This document shows positions 55,684 to 64,000 of a stretch of 64,000 bases of DNA, one piece after another. The translations under genes and the position numbers were made by a program. The stretch lies in NCBI RefSeq assembly GCF_038096175.1, contig NZ_CP151099.1, forward strand, positions 932,501 through 996,500, written 5' to 3'. Position 1 is the first letter of the stretch. Each line of letters begins with the position of its first letter. The notes under the pieces were generated by a model. The model ran no database searches and was not told the DNA's origin. It saw only the letters and a list, made by a program, of their open reading frames with translations. The DNA is from Nostoc sp. UHCC 0302. GTDB lineage: Bacteria > Cyanobacteriota > Cyanobacteriia > Cyanobacteriales > Nostocaceae.

Positions 55684-55795
55684 GCAGTGCATTTATTTGA
55701 TCGAAGTATATCTCTACTTGAAAATATTGAAAACTTTTGTAATGCAAACCTGGTTTTTGCACTGCAAACGCATTACAATGTATTTATAAGGTGAA
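55684..55795. promoter_or_regulatory. inverted repeats between the RHH gene and the 55880 gene
   Basis: TTGTAATGCAAACCTG..GCAAACGCATTACAATG forms an inverted repeat (TTGTAATGC / GCATTACAA) in the divergent promoter region; a likely site for autoregulation by the RHH protein. Confidence 0.5.
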
Positions 55796-55879
55796 ATTAA
55801 AAAGCGACCGCCACAGTCTGGAAAACAAAGCGATCGCCTTTTAGATTTCCCACCTTCTACAGATGGAGTAACCATAATA

Positions 55880-57004
55880 ATGACACACGGAACGTATACC
55901 CAACAACAGCTGCAACTCAAGTCCATAGCTCGGCTCAAAGAAATCTACAGCCAGATTGGTGCTACCGTTGAAGTTACAGACAAACGCTGCAAAGATGCCT
56001 GGATAAACGCAATCACCGCTCACCAATCCTCCCAACTCCACAAAGTCGATGAACAAGCGATTGCCCAAGCTGAGCTAGAGCTTCACATTGAAGCACAAGC
56101 GCAAGCTGTAGCACCAGAAGAATTTACAGTTGTGGAAATCAGTTTTTACGATCACGAAATATATTGCGCTTCAAAGTTGATTGCAACTATCACCTACGAC
56201 GACAATCACTTGACTCAGCGTTGGGTAGTGATGGTGAATGGCAAGGAAGTATTCCGCCGTGGTTGGTGGCAAAAGTGTTTCAACGATATCTGCTGGCATT
56301 ACAAGCGGGGGACTTTATTCGCTCTGTTACCTGCCACCACTCCATCGCCAGCTACTGAAGAATCCGCATCAGCAGACGATACGACAGAAATAATCACAGC
56401 ACAGCAACCCCTGGGTGAATGGGACTTCAGCATTCCCAAATGGAATTTACCTGCCGCCATCTGCCCTACCTGCAATGGAGTTGGCTGTGGCAACTGCAAC
56501 TACCACGGGATTCGTGCGGTGGACTTGTGCCAGCCCCAAGATGACTATCGGCTCCACTACCTGGGACGTACTGATATTCAGACTGCTTACAATGTTTACA
56601 AGGGTGACGAACAGCTGGGGATTGTGTTCAGAGTCCGTAACAGTGATTGCTTTTGGGAAAATGACTCAGCCACGTATTATTGGCTGAGTCAAGCTAATGC
56701 AAAATTTAGTTATGTGAAAGATAGTATCGAAAGTTTAGAATTAGGAAAACTTCATCAGGTACACAATACAGTACCCCCAAAGTTAGATTCTCTATTCGGG
56801 AGCTATTTGGAAGTCGAACAAGGTATTATTGATGAGGGCATAAACTATGATTATCAGACAGTACATTTTATCCCTATCAGTATTAACAAAAGTCCAGAAT
56901 TAGCTCCTATTACTAATATAGATACGCCTGATACTAGTACTATCCCGATGTGGAAGTGGATGCTAGAATTCGAGACTCAGACTGAGGAATTAGTCGCGGC
57001 ATAA
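55880..57004 (+). CDS. plasmid-type protein with SAP-like, TYDD and zinc-finger parts
   Basis: 374 residues. N-terminal SAP-like helix pair (QLKSIARLKEIYSQIGATVE; DKRCKDAWINAITAHQ), then the domain shared with 20387-21028 (CASKLIATITYDDNHLTQRW), a rubredoxin-like or zinc knot CPTCNGVGCGNCNYHG, and a C-terminal unknown part. A SAP-like start suggests DNA binding. Intact, monocistronic, divergent from the RHH gene. Confidence 0.75.
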   Translation: MTHGTYTQQQLQLKSIARLKEIYSQIGATVEVTDKRCKDAWINAITAHQSSQLHKVDEQAIAQAELELHIEAQAQAVAPEEFTVVEISFYDHEIYCASKLIATITYDDNHLTQRWVVMVNGKEVFRRGWWQKCFNDICWHYKRGTLFALLPATTPSPATEESASADDTTEIITAQQPLGEWDFSIPKWNLPAAICPTCNGVGCGNCNYHGIRAVDLCQPQDDYRLHYLGRTDIQTAYNVYKGDEQLGIVFRVRNSDCFWENDSATYYWLSQANAKFSYVKDSIESLELGKLHQVHNTVPPKLDSLFGSYLEVEQGIIDEGINYDYQTVHFIPISINKSPELAPITNIDTPDTSTIPMWKWMLEFETQTEELVAA

Positions 57005-57141
57005 GAAAATAGGAGTGGGCTATTGTAGCGTTTCTTAAGCAAATAAATACACTAAGTTTTAGTTACTAAGGTTAATAGCCTTGAAAATGTACTTTGCTCC
57101 CATCAGAAACCGCTATATTGCCCACCTATGAATTACTTTTT

Positions 57142-57423
57142 CTATGCACGTTCTTTCTCTCTAACTTTTTGACTGATGGCTTCGACTAACTCCGGCATAT
57201 TTTCAAACTCATCCTGGTCTATTTCCTGGAGCAATGAAGTTAAATCTACTGTTTTATCTTTTGTCCATTGGATTTCTCCATCAGTTCCTGCTGTGCTGAG
57301 GATTTCTTCTTTAGTAGCAGGAAAATCTACACCCGCTAGTGCTTGAGTGACAGCTGCCACTCCATAAGCCTCTCCTTTATCTGGGCCGCGATGTTCGCGT
57401 TTGTTGTTAGATTTACTAGGCAT
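57142..57423 (-). CDS. DUF2795-like small protein
   Basis: Start taken at MPSKSNNKREHRG (57423). VAAVTQALAGVDFPATKEEI fits the DUF2795 pattern of small helical proteins, followed by an acidic part (LLQEIDQDEFENMPELVEAI). GTGAA lies upstream. Function unknown. Confidence 0.65.
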   Translation of the reverse strand: MPSKSNNKREHRGPDKGEAYGVAAVTQALAGVDFPATKEEILSTAGTDGEIQWTKDKTVDLTSLLQEIDQDEFENMPELVEAISQKVREKERA

Positions 57424-57555
57424 AAGATTCACCTGATTAAACAGGGATTGAGATATTTACTTCCTAAACTAAAGTTACTCACTAGTCCAGCCTTCCATCT
57501 TTAGACTTAGTTTTTACTTCAGAAAAGCAATGAATTCTCTTAGTTATTTTATTAA

Positions 57556-57801
57556 AGTCAAATTCAATCAAGAAACACAATTATAAAGCTTTATACAAAC
57601 AAAATCCCTCAATCTTTACCCGATTGGGCAGTTATTACATCGACAAGCTCTGATTTGATTGAGATAGAAGTCAATGTTATCCACATAGAATTTCAATTTC
57701 TACTAAAGCAATTGAAAACAGAAATTCAACCAGGAGTTACTGGTATAAAAGCTACTGACTTATATAAAATTCTTAGTGCAAGAATTGTTAATAATAACTA
57801 G
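57556..57801 (+). pseudogene. open frame without start, probably a gene remnant
   Basis: LYTNKIPQSLPDWAVITSTS and SDLIEIEVNVIHIEFQFLLK read like a real protein, ending ATDLYKILSARIVNNN-stop, but there is no ATG or GTG after the upstream stop. A second weak frame follows to 57961. Low certainty. Confidence 0.35.
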
Positions 57802-57980
57802 GGAATTAATAACTAGTGTTTTTCACAATTTAGTTAGATTAAAGCAATGGATATTTTTGAATAGCATTGCACGGGAGTTACAACAACAGCTTTATCAACA
57901 GGGATATGCAATGGCTAGAAACAAAAAAGTGGAACTTTATTCCACCCAAACTATATCTTGATTTGTGCTAGTAGGTAGAT

Positions 57981-58217
57981 TTAATGACGAATTACTACAT
58001 CTTTAAATTGGTTAGACTCTTCATGCTCTTGGCTAAAATGATTGATTACCTCTGTTGGAGTCAGTCGTCTAACCTCTATTTCGGATCTAATTGGCTGTAA
58101 TACAGAATTGATACTGCATTGAGACTCATTAGCCTTTCTATATACGTATCCTGAAATCATTCCAGGTATCCGAAAATAATCGCCTATCCGTAATTGAGAG
58201 AAAGTCATAAGAGCCAC
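57981..58217 (-). CDS. hypothetical 78-residue protein
   Basis: LMTFSQLRIGDYFRIPGMIS...YVYRKANESQC: a short beta barrel look. It seems related in style to small Nostoc plasmid proteins. Monocistronic, divergent from 58322. Confidence 0.6.
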   Translation of the reverse strand: MALMTFSQLRIGDYFRIPGMISGYVYRKANESQCSINSVLQPIRSEIEVRRLTPTEVINHFSQEHEESNQFKDVVIRH

Positions 58218-58321
58218 CTACTTCTTACAACGGCATTTTCTAGATTAGCGTACTTTGCATTTAACTTAATGTGTCCCAAGAGTGCAATTGCATGAACTAT
58301 ACATTACAAGGAGAAGACATT

Positions 58322-58522
58322 ATGCCGAGAAAGAACTCACATCCCACTACACAAGATAGCTCTTCTCTATGCCTGCAATATATAAAGCGTTGTGGGGGTA
58401 GCGCAAGACTCAGCAGCATCCATTTTAGTATTGCTGTGATTCAAACACTGATAAATAACAACACAGTGAAGATTACGAATACAGGTTCAGGAATTTATGT
58501 GGAGGTAAACGACGTAGCATGA
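58322..58522 (+). CDS. hypothetical 66-residue protein
   Basis: Start at MPRKNSHPTTQ since AAGGAGAAG precedes it; a longer start is unlikely. CLQYIKRCGGSARLSSIHFS looks like a winged-helix fragment. The stop overlaps the next start (ATGA). Confidence 0.55.
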   Translation: MPRKNSHPTTQDSSSLCLQYIKRCGGSARLSSIHFSIAVIQTLINNNTVKITNTGSGIYVEVNDVA

Positions 58523-58848
58523 GAACACGCCAAAGAATTCAATCAGCCTCTAGCAAAATAGTTCTTCGCCGCCGTACTAAACGAAGATTTAACCCCAGAA
58601 TTTTCATTGATCGCACCGTTGAAACAGCAGCAATCGTATCATTACTGACTACTGGATTTTCGGGAGTAGGAGCGATGGCTTGCTGGGGAATGGAAATTGT
58701 CGAAATGAATGCCAATCCCAACATCATTATCTCTGGTTGGCAGTACCAAAAAAACATCTGCCTCGGAGGAATGCTGGTGAGTTTTTCAGCTTTTTTGGGG
58801 AGTGCTTTAATCGGAGCAAGCTTTAGTATTCACCAGGACAAATTTTAG
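58519..58848 (+). CDS. small membrane protein with basic N-terminus
   Basis: 109 residues: Arg-rich first 35 residues, then two hydrophobic segments (AAIVSLLTTGFSGVGAMACW; ICLGGMLVSFSAFLGSALIG). Translationally coupled to the gene before it. Resembles the membrane part of the protein at 59081. Function unknown. Confidence 0.55.
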   Translation: MRTRQRIQSASSKIVLRRRTKRRFNPRIFIDRTVETAAIVSLLTTGFSGVGAMACWGMEIVEMNANPNIIISGWQYQKNICLGGMLVSFSAFLGSALIGASFSIHQDKF

Positions 58849-58860
58849 AGGTGTCGCTGT

Positions 58861-59103
58861 ATGGAAATGAAACTGTCAACATCAGAAATTCGCGCTATCT
58901 TACAAGGCTGTCAATGTACTTTGCGCTTCGTAGGGAGTAGTAAGGATTATCGTCAGCTGCAAGGCTCACCTGACTTTTCAACCTCGAATGATATGGTTCT
59001 TAACAATGTTGTGAACACTTTGGGTGAGTTAATAGAGGCGATTGATGATGTGGAACAATTAATGCACCAAACAGGGGGATATGAACGTAGAACAGGAGAT
59101 TAA
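58861..59103 (+). CDS. hypothetical 80-residue protein
   Basis: LSTSEIRAILQGCQCTLRFV and a helical tail (NTLGELIEAIDDVEQLMHQT). Overlaps the next gene by 23 bp, so it belongs to the 58.3-59.6 kb operon. Confidence 0.55.
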   Translation: MEMKLSTSEIRAILQGCQCTLRFVGSSKDYRQLQGSPDFSTSNDMVLNNVVNTLGELIEAIDDVEQLMHQTGGYERRTGD

Positions 59104-59623
59104 AGATGCACTCGGTTTAAGTCATCCTGAAATCGTACTAGAGCTTTTACCAAAAATTGAACCAGAGCCACAACCAACAGTAACAATTTACGACTTTGCA
59201 AACCTGTTGACTAAATATGAACTACCGAAAAAAAGACGGGAAATAACAAGCGGTGATCTCCTCTTGATGCGCTCGCCTCTGGCAGATATTTTGCCATCAC
59301 CCATAGCGGGTGCTTATGCCACCACTTCACATCTTCATTCAAAACCAAGAAATTTATTTATGAAACGACCACACCTCGACTACGCCTTTCGGCTACGCTC
59401 AAGACAGGCTCGGCGACCACAAATCATTGCTATTTGCATTACTGGAGCAGCTGCTACTATTGCCGTTGGGTATTTTGGTGTAAAGTTTTTGGGAAGAAAC
59501 ACGATGTACGCCATCAGTGGGGGAACTATTGGGCTGGGTGTGGGTACATATGCAATTCAAGCTTTGGAAAAGAAAAGGACACGGCAGGTGAAAATCGAGC
59601 AGTTGATTAAGGGAAAAGTTTAG
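59081..59623 (+). CDS. membrane protein with a 48-bp in-frame repeat insertion
   Basis: 180 residues: soluble N-terminal part, then ICITGAAATIAVGYFGVKFL and YAISGGTIGLGVGTYAI as two membrane segments, basic tail. The stretch HLDYAFRLRSRQARRP (59371-59418) is 16 codons of repeat flanked by a duplicated CGACC; without it the protein reads MKRP-QIIA. The repeat's product is tolerated ahead of the membrane segment. Last gene of the operon. Confidence 0.6.
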   Translation: MNVEQEIKDALGLSHPEIVLELLPKIEPEPQPTVTIYDFANLLTKYELPKKRREITSGDLLLMRSPLADILPSPIAGAYATTSHLHSKPRNLFMKRPHLDYAFRLRSRQARRPQIIAICITGAAATIAVGYFGVKFLGRNTMYAISGGTIGLGVGTYAIQALEKKRTRQVKIEQLIKGKV

Positions 59624-59635
59624 TGAAGAAGATGA

Positions 59636-59908
59636 TCAAGAGGGGCGGTCATTGTATTGCAGCGATTTTAACAATGCGATCGCTAATTCTAAGACTTTAT
59701 TTCGCTCCCAAGTAGGAATTTGCTCAAGTACATACTCAATAACAGCCTCTGGTGGCTCATCAGGAAGTGAACCGACGCGTAACAAAGCATCGTTTGTACT
59801 CCTGATGATTTTTTCTAATTTTTCTGGTCTGCTGATACCGGGGATAGTGTCTAGTATCTCTATGACTGAATCCCTTAATGTGACGTTTTGAAAACCTTTA
59901 CGTGGCAT
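59636..59908 (-). CDS. hypothetical 90-residue protein, RHH-like N-terminus
   Basis: PRKGFQNVTLRDSVIEILDT resembles the strand-helix start of RHH-type regulators; the rest is helical (PPEAVIEYVLEQIPTWERNK). Convergent with 59081. The TAGTACTGTAC words upstream may be its promoter or operator. Confidence 0.55.
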   Translation of the reverse strand: MPRKGFQNVTLRDSVIEILDTIPGISRPEKLEKIIRSTNDALLRVGSLPDEPPEAVIEYVLEQIPTWERNKVLELAIALLKSLQYNDRPS

Positions 59909-60195
59909 AAGGAAGAACTTCTTTGTTTGACTATAGTACTGTACAAAGCCACTTAATTAAACAAGAATGCCAAATTCAGAACAAGGAAGTAGCGTTTCAT
60001 TGTTGATATTCCCGCACTTAAATCATTGGCAGGATTAGCTTTGACTTAGCTAACGAACTTTTTATACCTCCTCAAAGGCTAAGTTCTTTTGAATAACTAA
60101 CGACTGTAAAAGTACAGTACTATTAAGATGAGTACAGTAGATAGCTGTTAGAACTTTGTCTCTCTAAGACAACAGAAGATGGAGTAATAAAAATT

Positions 60196-60402
60196 ATGAG
60201 TTTATTAGAGTTTTTAAATAAGTGGGAGTTATCCCAGGATTACGAAATTATAAACTTGTTGGCAGCGTTTTTCGAGCGTGATACAAGAACAATACAACGC
60301 TGGCAGCAAAAAACTCCGAGATATGCAAGATGGGTACTAAATCAGGTAAATAAAGCGTGGGAGGAATCAGGAAAAAGTTATCAAATTTTTTTTGAGTTCT
60401 GA
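60196..60402 (+). CDS. hypothetical 68-residue HTH-like protein, perhaps 3'-cut
   Basis: SLLEFLNKWELSQDYEIINL, AAFFERDTRTIQRWQQK, YARWVLNQVNKAWEESG: the middle reads like a helix-turn-helix of a LuxR/IS-like type. It ends beside the IS66 relic, whose insertion may have removed its true C-terminus. Confidence 0.5.
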   Translation: MSLLEFLNKWELSQDYEIINLLAAFFERDTRTIQRWQQKTPRYARWVLNQVNKAWEESGKSYQIFFEF

Positions 60403-60415
60403 TGGACACTTGTAA

Positions 60416-61576
60416 GGATTCAGGTCTAATATTGAGGAAGTAAAGAAGGGCGAGATAGAGAATTACTAGAATCAGCAATTAGAGCTTGTGTAAAAAAATC
60501 AATGACAGACCTACCTTGACGGCGACAAATCTGCACCACTGTCAGCAAATTAGCAGTATGTTGAAACCGCTCCATCGAACGGGAACCACCACTAACTTTA
60601 CGTTTGGTGACAGCTAAACGCAGCGTTCGCGAAGCGTGTCCGAAGGACTCTCGTTCAGCCTGATTGTTATCAGGAGGCACTTCAGGGTTATCTAAGAAAT
60701 ACCACCATTGATGAGCTTTATCGCGCAAAGAACGTAAAAGCTGCCCGGCTTTTGCTCCGGCTAAGTTAATCCATTGATCAATAGAGGATTGCAACTTGAA
60801 TTTGAATTCATTGACCCAATCGTTGTAAAGGCTGGAATTAAGAGTTTCAAACCCGAAGAGCGTAATTTCTAAAAGCTTCATCAATTAAATTAACGAATGC
60901 TTTACCAATAACTTGGTTGTGAAGACCTGGAAGTTGAATTAATTTCTTGAAGTGACGGCGTAGATGTGCTAAACATTTCTGTTGAGCAACAGCTTGATAG
61001 CCGTTGTAAACGCTAAAATCATCGCTGCTGAGTACGCCTGTATATTTAGTGCCTAAAATTGTTTCTAACTCGGATCGTGAACGAGTATCAGCCGCAGTAA
61101 ATAGGCAGAATTCAGAATTGGCAACTACCCACAGCCACTCTTTAACTCCCTTGACTGACCAAGCAAGGTGTTTCATCCACATGAATGTTAGGCTGCGTCT
61201 GTTTTAACCAACTACTTAACTCAGTGATGCTCGGTTCAATTGCCCCAGTTATTCGTTCATTGGTTGCAACTAACGTCCCCAGCCCAATATCGATTTGCCC
61301 CAGTTCCCACAACATTTCCTGCTGTTTTTCATAGGGCATATGTGCATAGTTATTTGCCCATCCTAAAAACGCCTGTAATTTCACCCCTAAATCTTGTCCT
61401 GGAATGATATCTTCTGGCCACTGGGCAGCTTGTACATTGCCACAACTCTCACACACGCAGGTTTGGCGTTGGTACTTAACTATTTCTATGGGATGTTCCA
61501 CTAATTGCGCTACTGACTGTTTTTCTACTTTTAATGCAAGAGGAGCAAATGCTTTGTGACCCTTGCGGGGGGACAA
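60416..61576 (-). pseudogene. IS66-family TnpC relic with frameshifts and an in-frame repeat
   Basis: Three frames cover one transposase: CESCGNVQAAQWPEDIIPGQ and NIHVDETPCLV (first Asp); TGVLSSDDFSVYNGYQAVAQ and LAHLRRHFKKL; then DNNQAERESFGHASRTLRLA and QICRRQGRSVIDFF. Two frameshifts and a missing N-terminus make it inactive. The usual NNQAERDLRLA run is widened by about eight codons of a 24-bp repeat (about 60624-60647) homologous to that in the ISAs1 transposase. Confidence 0.8.
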
Positions 61577-61582
61577 AAAGGG

Positions 61583-61952
61583 CTAGGATGCAGATAAAAT
61601 AAGCCTCATAGCCCTTTCTCCTTGTTGATAATACTTGCGCTTATTAGGAGCTAGTGTCATTAACTCAACCACCAATTCATAAGAATTTTCCATGAAATCG
61701 ACCCAGTTAGACCCCTTCGGGTTCGCAGTCGCCTGCGGAGGGAAACCCTCCCGCAGCGCTGTCTCACCCACCATATAATCCAACATAAAAACTGCTATGA
61801 CGGCGAATTGTCCGCCCTGATTCTTTAATTCGACCGACATATTTTTGAACACCCATACGTTTAATTTTTTGACCAGATATAGTTGCAGCCGTATATGCAA
61901 GTGAGATTAATAATATTAAAGAAATTAGCCTTTGACCTGATACATTAGTATC
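61583..61952 (-). pseudogene. C-terminal relic of an IS4-type transposase, split by a 58-bp repeat
   Basis: Reads LISLILLISLAYTAATISGQ, KIKRMGVQKYVGRIKESG, SSFYVGLYG, then a 58-bp repeat (61712-61769) shifts the frame, and SNWVDFMENSYELVVELMTL, YYQQGERAMRLI continues. The 5' part was lost at the ISKra4 boundary. Confidence 0.7.
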
Positions 61953-63150
61953 TGGGAGCATCTCAGAATTGTTAGAACATATGAACTAGCAAGTGGAAAT
62001 CAGAATCAGCGAAAATAAGGGAAGAAATTAATCCCCACCCAATAATGGAACCAGCTAATCAGAAAAAACTTCAGGAGCATCTACAAGCCATAGCCGAAAT
62101 TCTATATCAAGAAACGGAAACTGAAGAATTAGAGAGTCTAACTGGAATTGAAAAAACAATCAGAGCACAGACTCTAGAGTATATTACGCCAGAATTAGGA
62201 GTTTTTTTCTCAAAGAAGCAACAGGAACTTCATCGGGAAGAGTAAAAATAATTAAAAGTATTCTCGGAGAATTACCAGTCAGTGAGAAACAAGCGCGAAA
62301 GTTAAAACTAAAAAATCATCAAAAAATCAGTCCTTACTTAGAGGAATGTTGTTTGAGAGCCAGTGCAAATGTCTCTTATGAAAATACAGCAAAAGATATT
62401 TATAAATATATTGGTATATCGCTCTCTGCTAGCACACAACAAAGAATAGTTCAGCGGTATGAATTTCCGGAAATAGAATGTGGACAACAACTCGAAGAAA
62501 TTAGTGTAGATGGCGGTAAGGTGAGGCTTCGGACTGAAAAATGCATGAGATCCATGTATCTGGAAAGACTATAAAGCCATCTGCATCAACCAAGAAATAA
62601 AAGTAGCTAGATTAGGTGAAAATGAAGCTTTAATTGATTATGTAAATCAACAGCAGTTGGCAGACCCATTAACTTGCTTAGGTGATGGACATCCTGGGAT
62701 TTGGAAAATAATTCGACAATTTAATTGTCCTGGAGAAAGACGCGAGATTTTAGATTGGTTTCATCTTGTTGAAAATCTACATAAAGTTGGTGGTTCTCTC
62801 AAACAACTCAAAGCTGCTGAAACTTTTCTTTGGCAAGGAAAGGTTGATGAAACACTCGTTCTCTTCTCTCCACTTAAAGCTAAAGCGGCTCAAAACTTTT
62901 GTCGGTATTTGTCAACCCATCGACATCGAATTGTGAACTATGACTATTATCAAACCGAAAATATTTGTTCTATTGGATAGGAGTGCTATCGAGTCTACTA
63001 TTAAACAGATAGATCGGCGATTAAAAATCTCTGGAGCACAATGGAATGAATCTAATGTCTCTCAAGTCCTCATGCATCGCTGTGCTTATCTTAATGACAA
63101 GCTTTAAGTGCTGTTAGTTCTTTTGTTCTAACAAAGTTGATATGCTCCCA
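61953..63150 (+). mobile_element. ISKra4-family element, decayed
   Basis: Ends TGGGAGCATCTCA..TTGTTAGAAC and, in reverse complement, TGGGAGCATATCA..TTGTTAGAAC. Encloses one broken transposase gene. Confidence 0.75.
62045..63107 (+). pseudogene. ISKra4-family transposase with several frame breaks
   Basis: Pieces in order: EPANQKKLQEHLQAIAEILY; EENTAKDIYKYIGISLS-type region; EISVDGGKVRLRTE (first Asp); CLGDGHPGIWKIIRQF and REILDWFHLVENLHKVGGSL (second Asp region); SVESTIKQIDRRLK-type end with AQWNESNVSQVLMHRCAYLN. At least three frameshifts or stops (near 62245, 62565, 62980). Confidence 0.8.
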
Positions 63151-63173
63151 GCGAAAACGACTTAAAACTTTAT

Positions 63174-63380
63174 CTAATTGCTATATTCCGATTCCAATAC
63201 ACTTAACAATTTCTCCTCCACAGCAATAAGATAAGTGCAATTCAACTTCCCCAACGACTGCAACAGATTTCTGACTGTCTCCTCCAGGGAGTCAGAATAT
63301 ATTCGAGCAAGGCGATTGCAAAGGAGCCGTATCTGCTCACATTCGGTAGGTAAGTGACTTCCAAATAATAAAATATCCAT
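63174..63380 (-). pseudogene. C-terminal fragment related to the protein at 37829-38486
   Basis: HLPTECEQIRLLCNRLARIY plus SDSLEETVRNLL lines up with NLPQECEQMQVICDRISRVY plus SDSLEEDA of the restored 37829 gene, so this is the tail of a relative. Upstream sequence was replaced by other DNA. The extra C-terminus (AVEEKLLSVLESEYSN) suggests the full family is longer than the 37829 version. Confidence 0.6.
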
Positions 63381-63418
63381 CGTTTTGCAGGGTCTTGAGC
63401 AGGGAGCAGGAGGAAAAA

Positions 63419-64000
63419 TTAACGCTTCTTCTTCGCCACCGTACTAACTGCGAGTCGGGCTAATATATTGTCTATCCCCCTGCGTGATTGGGTCAGATAA
63501 ATCGGGTCATTCCTCATAACAAAGAGGAAATTTGCAGCCAAAAGCATGGCTTCGATTTCAAAAACTACCTGAGCAACATCTGTTTTGGGATCTATCTCAC
63601 CGCGAAGCAGTGCATCAAGGATACACTGCTTTAATAATGAAAGCCACTTGTCTAGCACCTCGACAACGCGATCGCGCGCTGGGCCGGGGCGTGTGTCTAG
63701 TTCTGCTGCGACTGCGGCAAAAAAACACCCACCCGGAAAAACCTTGCGTTCAAGATGAGAAAAAAACGAATTAGCCACTGCCTTAAGTCGCTCAGTTCCT
63801 GCGTGTGCTTTCATGGCAGGTTGAAGTACTTCATTATCAAAAATTACTGCTGCCGTTTCGATCGTCGCCAATTCCAGTTCTTCTTTGTCTTTGAAGTGCG
63901 CATATAGGCCACTCTTGCTCATTCCAACCTCAGCAGCTAGATCGCCAAGTGACAGGCCATTGAGTCCCTTTATCGTTACTAACTTTGCCGCAGTCAACAG
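63419..64000 (-). CDS. TetR/AcrR-family regulator, 5' end outside the window
   Basis: The visible 193 or so residues start inside the first helix (TAAKLVTIKGLNGLSLGDLA), then AEVGMSKSGLYAHFKDKEEL is the HTH of TetR proteins. The ligand domain follows, with FPGGCFFAAVAAELDTRPGP. The TTG at 63997 is not credible as start; the gene runs off the window. Targets unknown. Confidence 0.88.
   Translation of the reverse strand: MLTAAKLVTIKGLNGLSLGDLAAEVGMSKSGLYAHFKDKEELELATIETAAVIFDNEVLQPAMKAHAGTERLKAVANSFFSHLERKVFPGGCFFAAVAAELDTRPGPARDRVVEVLDKWLSLLKQCILDALLRGEIDPKTDVAQVVFEIEAMLLAANFLFVMRNDPIYLTQSRRGIDNILARLAVSTVAKKKR

Noticed and set aside
1-64000. A circular replicon with the TetR gene at the right edge divergent from the SDR gene at the left edge
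   Set aside because: Joining the ends puts a stop codon six codons upstream in the TetR frame without a proper start, so the edges are not contiguous.

Overview
The window looks like an accessory region, probably plasmid or genomic-island DNA, of a filamentous heterocyst-type cyanobacterium (Nostoc/Anabaena/Calothrix group). The evidence is the AT-rich backbone, many HIP1 octamers (GCGATCGC), cyanobacterial families (DUF1257/Ycf35, DUF2997, a Ycf46-like ATPase, a Mo-nitrogenase C-terminus-like protein, a fragment of a multidomain PAS/GAF histidine kinase), small dispersed repeats inside genes, and at least twelve IS elements or relics from ten or so families (IS4, IS5, IS630 x3, IS1, ISAs1, IS1380, IS701, IS66, ISKra4 and an unassigned one). 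No rRNA, tRNA or CRISPR array was seen.

Layout. 0-13 kb: a short-chain dehydrogenase, an IS4 element, glutaminase, then mostly minus-strand genes for secreted, outer-membrane or peptidoglycan-binding proteins. Four of these minus-strand genes share a two-block upstream element with identical internal spacing, which suggests one regulon. One peptidoglycan-binding gene is split by an IS5-family element that itself carries an IS630 element; both insertions can be undone to the base. 13-25 kb: a second, uninterrupted IS5 copy inserted in a third, divergent one, which in turn truncates a Ycf46-like ATPase gene. Upstream of that gene lies a long minus-strand run of small plasmid-type genes including DUF2997 and Ycf35. 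Two XRE regulators flank a block of palindromic repeats, followed by plus-strand plasmid-type genes. 25-38 kb: mostly decayed mobile DNA: MITEs, perfect hairpins, broken transposases, two parallel-beta-helix genes (one cut by ISAs1 and IS630) and an IS1380 element.

38-52 kb is a cargo segment: histidine kinase plus NarL-type regulator, a thioredoxin-fold protein, two CPBP membrane proteases, small secreted proteins, a prolyl oligopeptidase and a TAP-like lipoprotein hydrolase. The GC-rich genes in it look horizontally acquired, and two of them share nearly the same 5' leader and first codons. 52-64 kb returns to plasmid-type genes (coiled-coil and RHH proteins, a second copy of a conserved domain also found at 20.4-21.0 kb, small membrane proteins), then IS66, IS4 and ISKra4 relics, and ends inside a TetR-family gene.

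I do not see a convincing complete new defence or biosynthetic system. The best leads are the shared upstream element (4-13 kb), the small repeats inserted into HIP1 octamers and in frame into genes, the Ycf35/DUF2997/Ycf46-like module with its unknown neighbours, and the two GC-rich hydrolase genes with a common leader. All family calls rest on reading motifs by eye; no database search was run.
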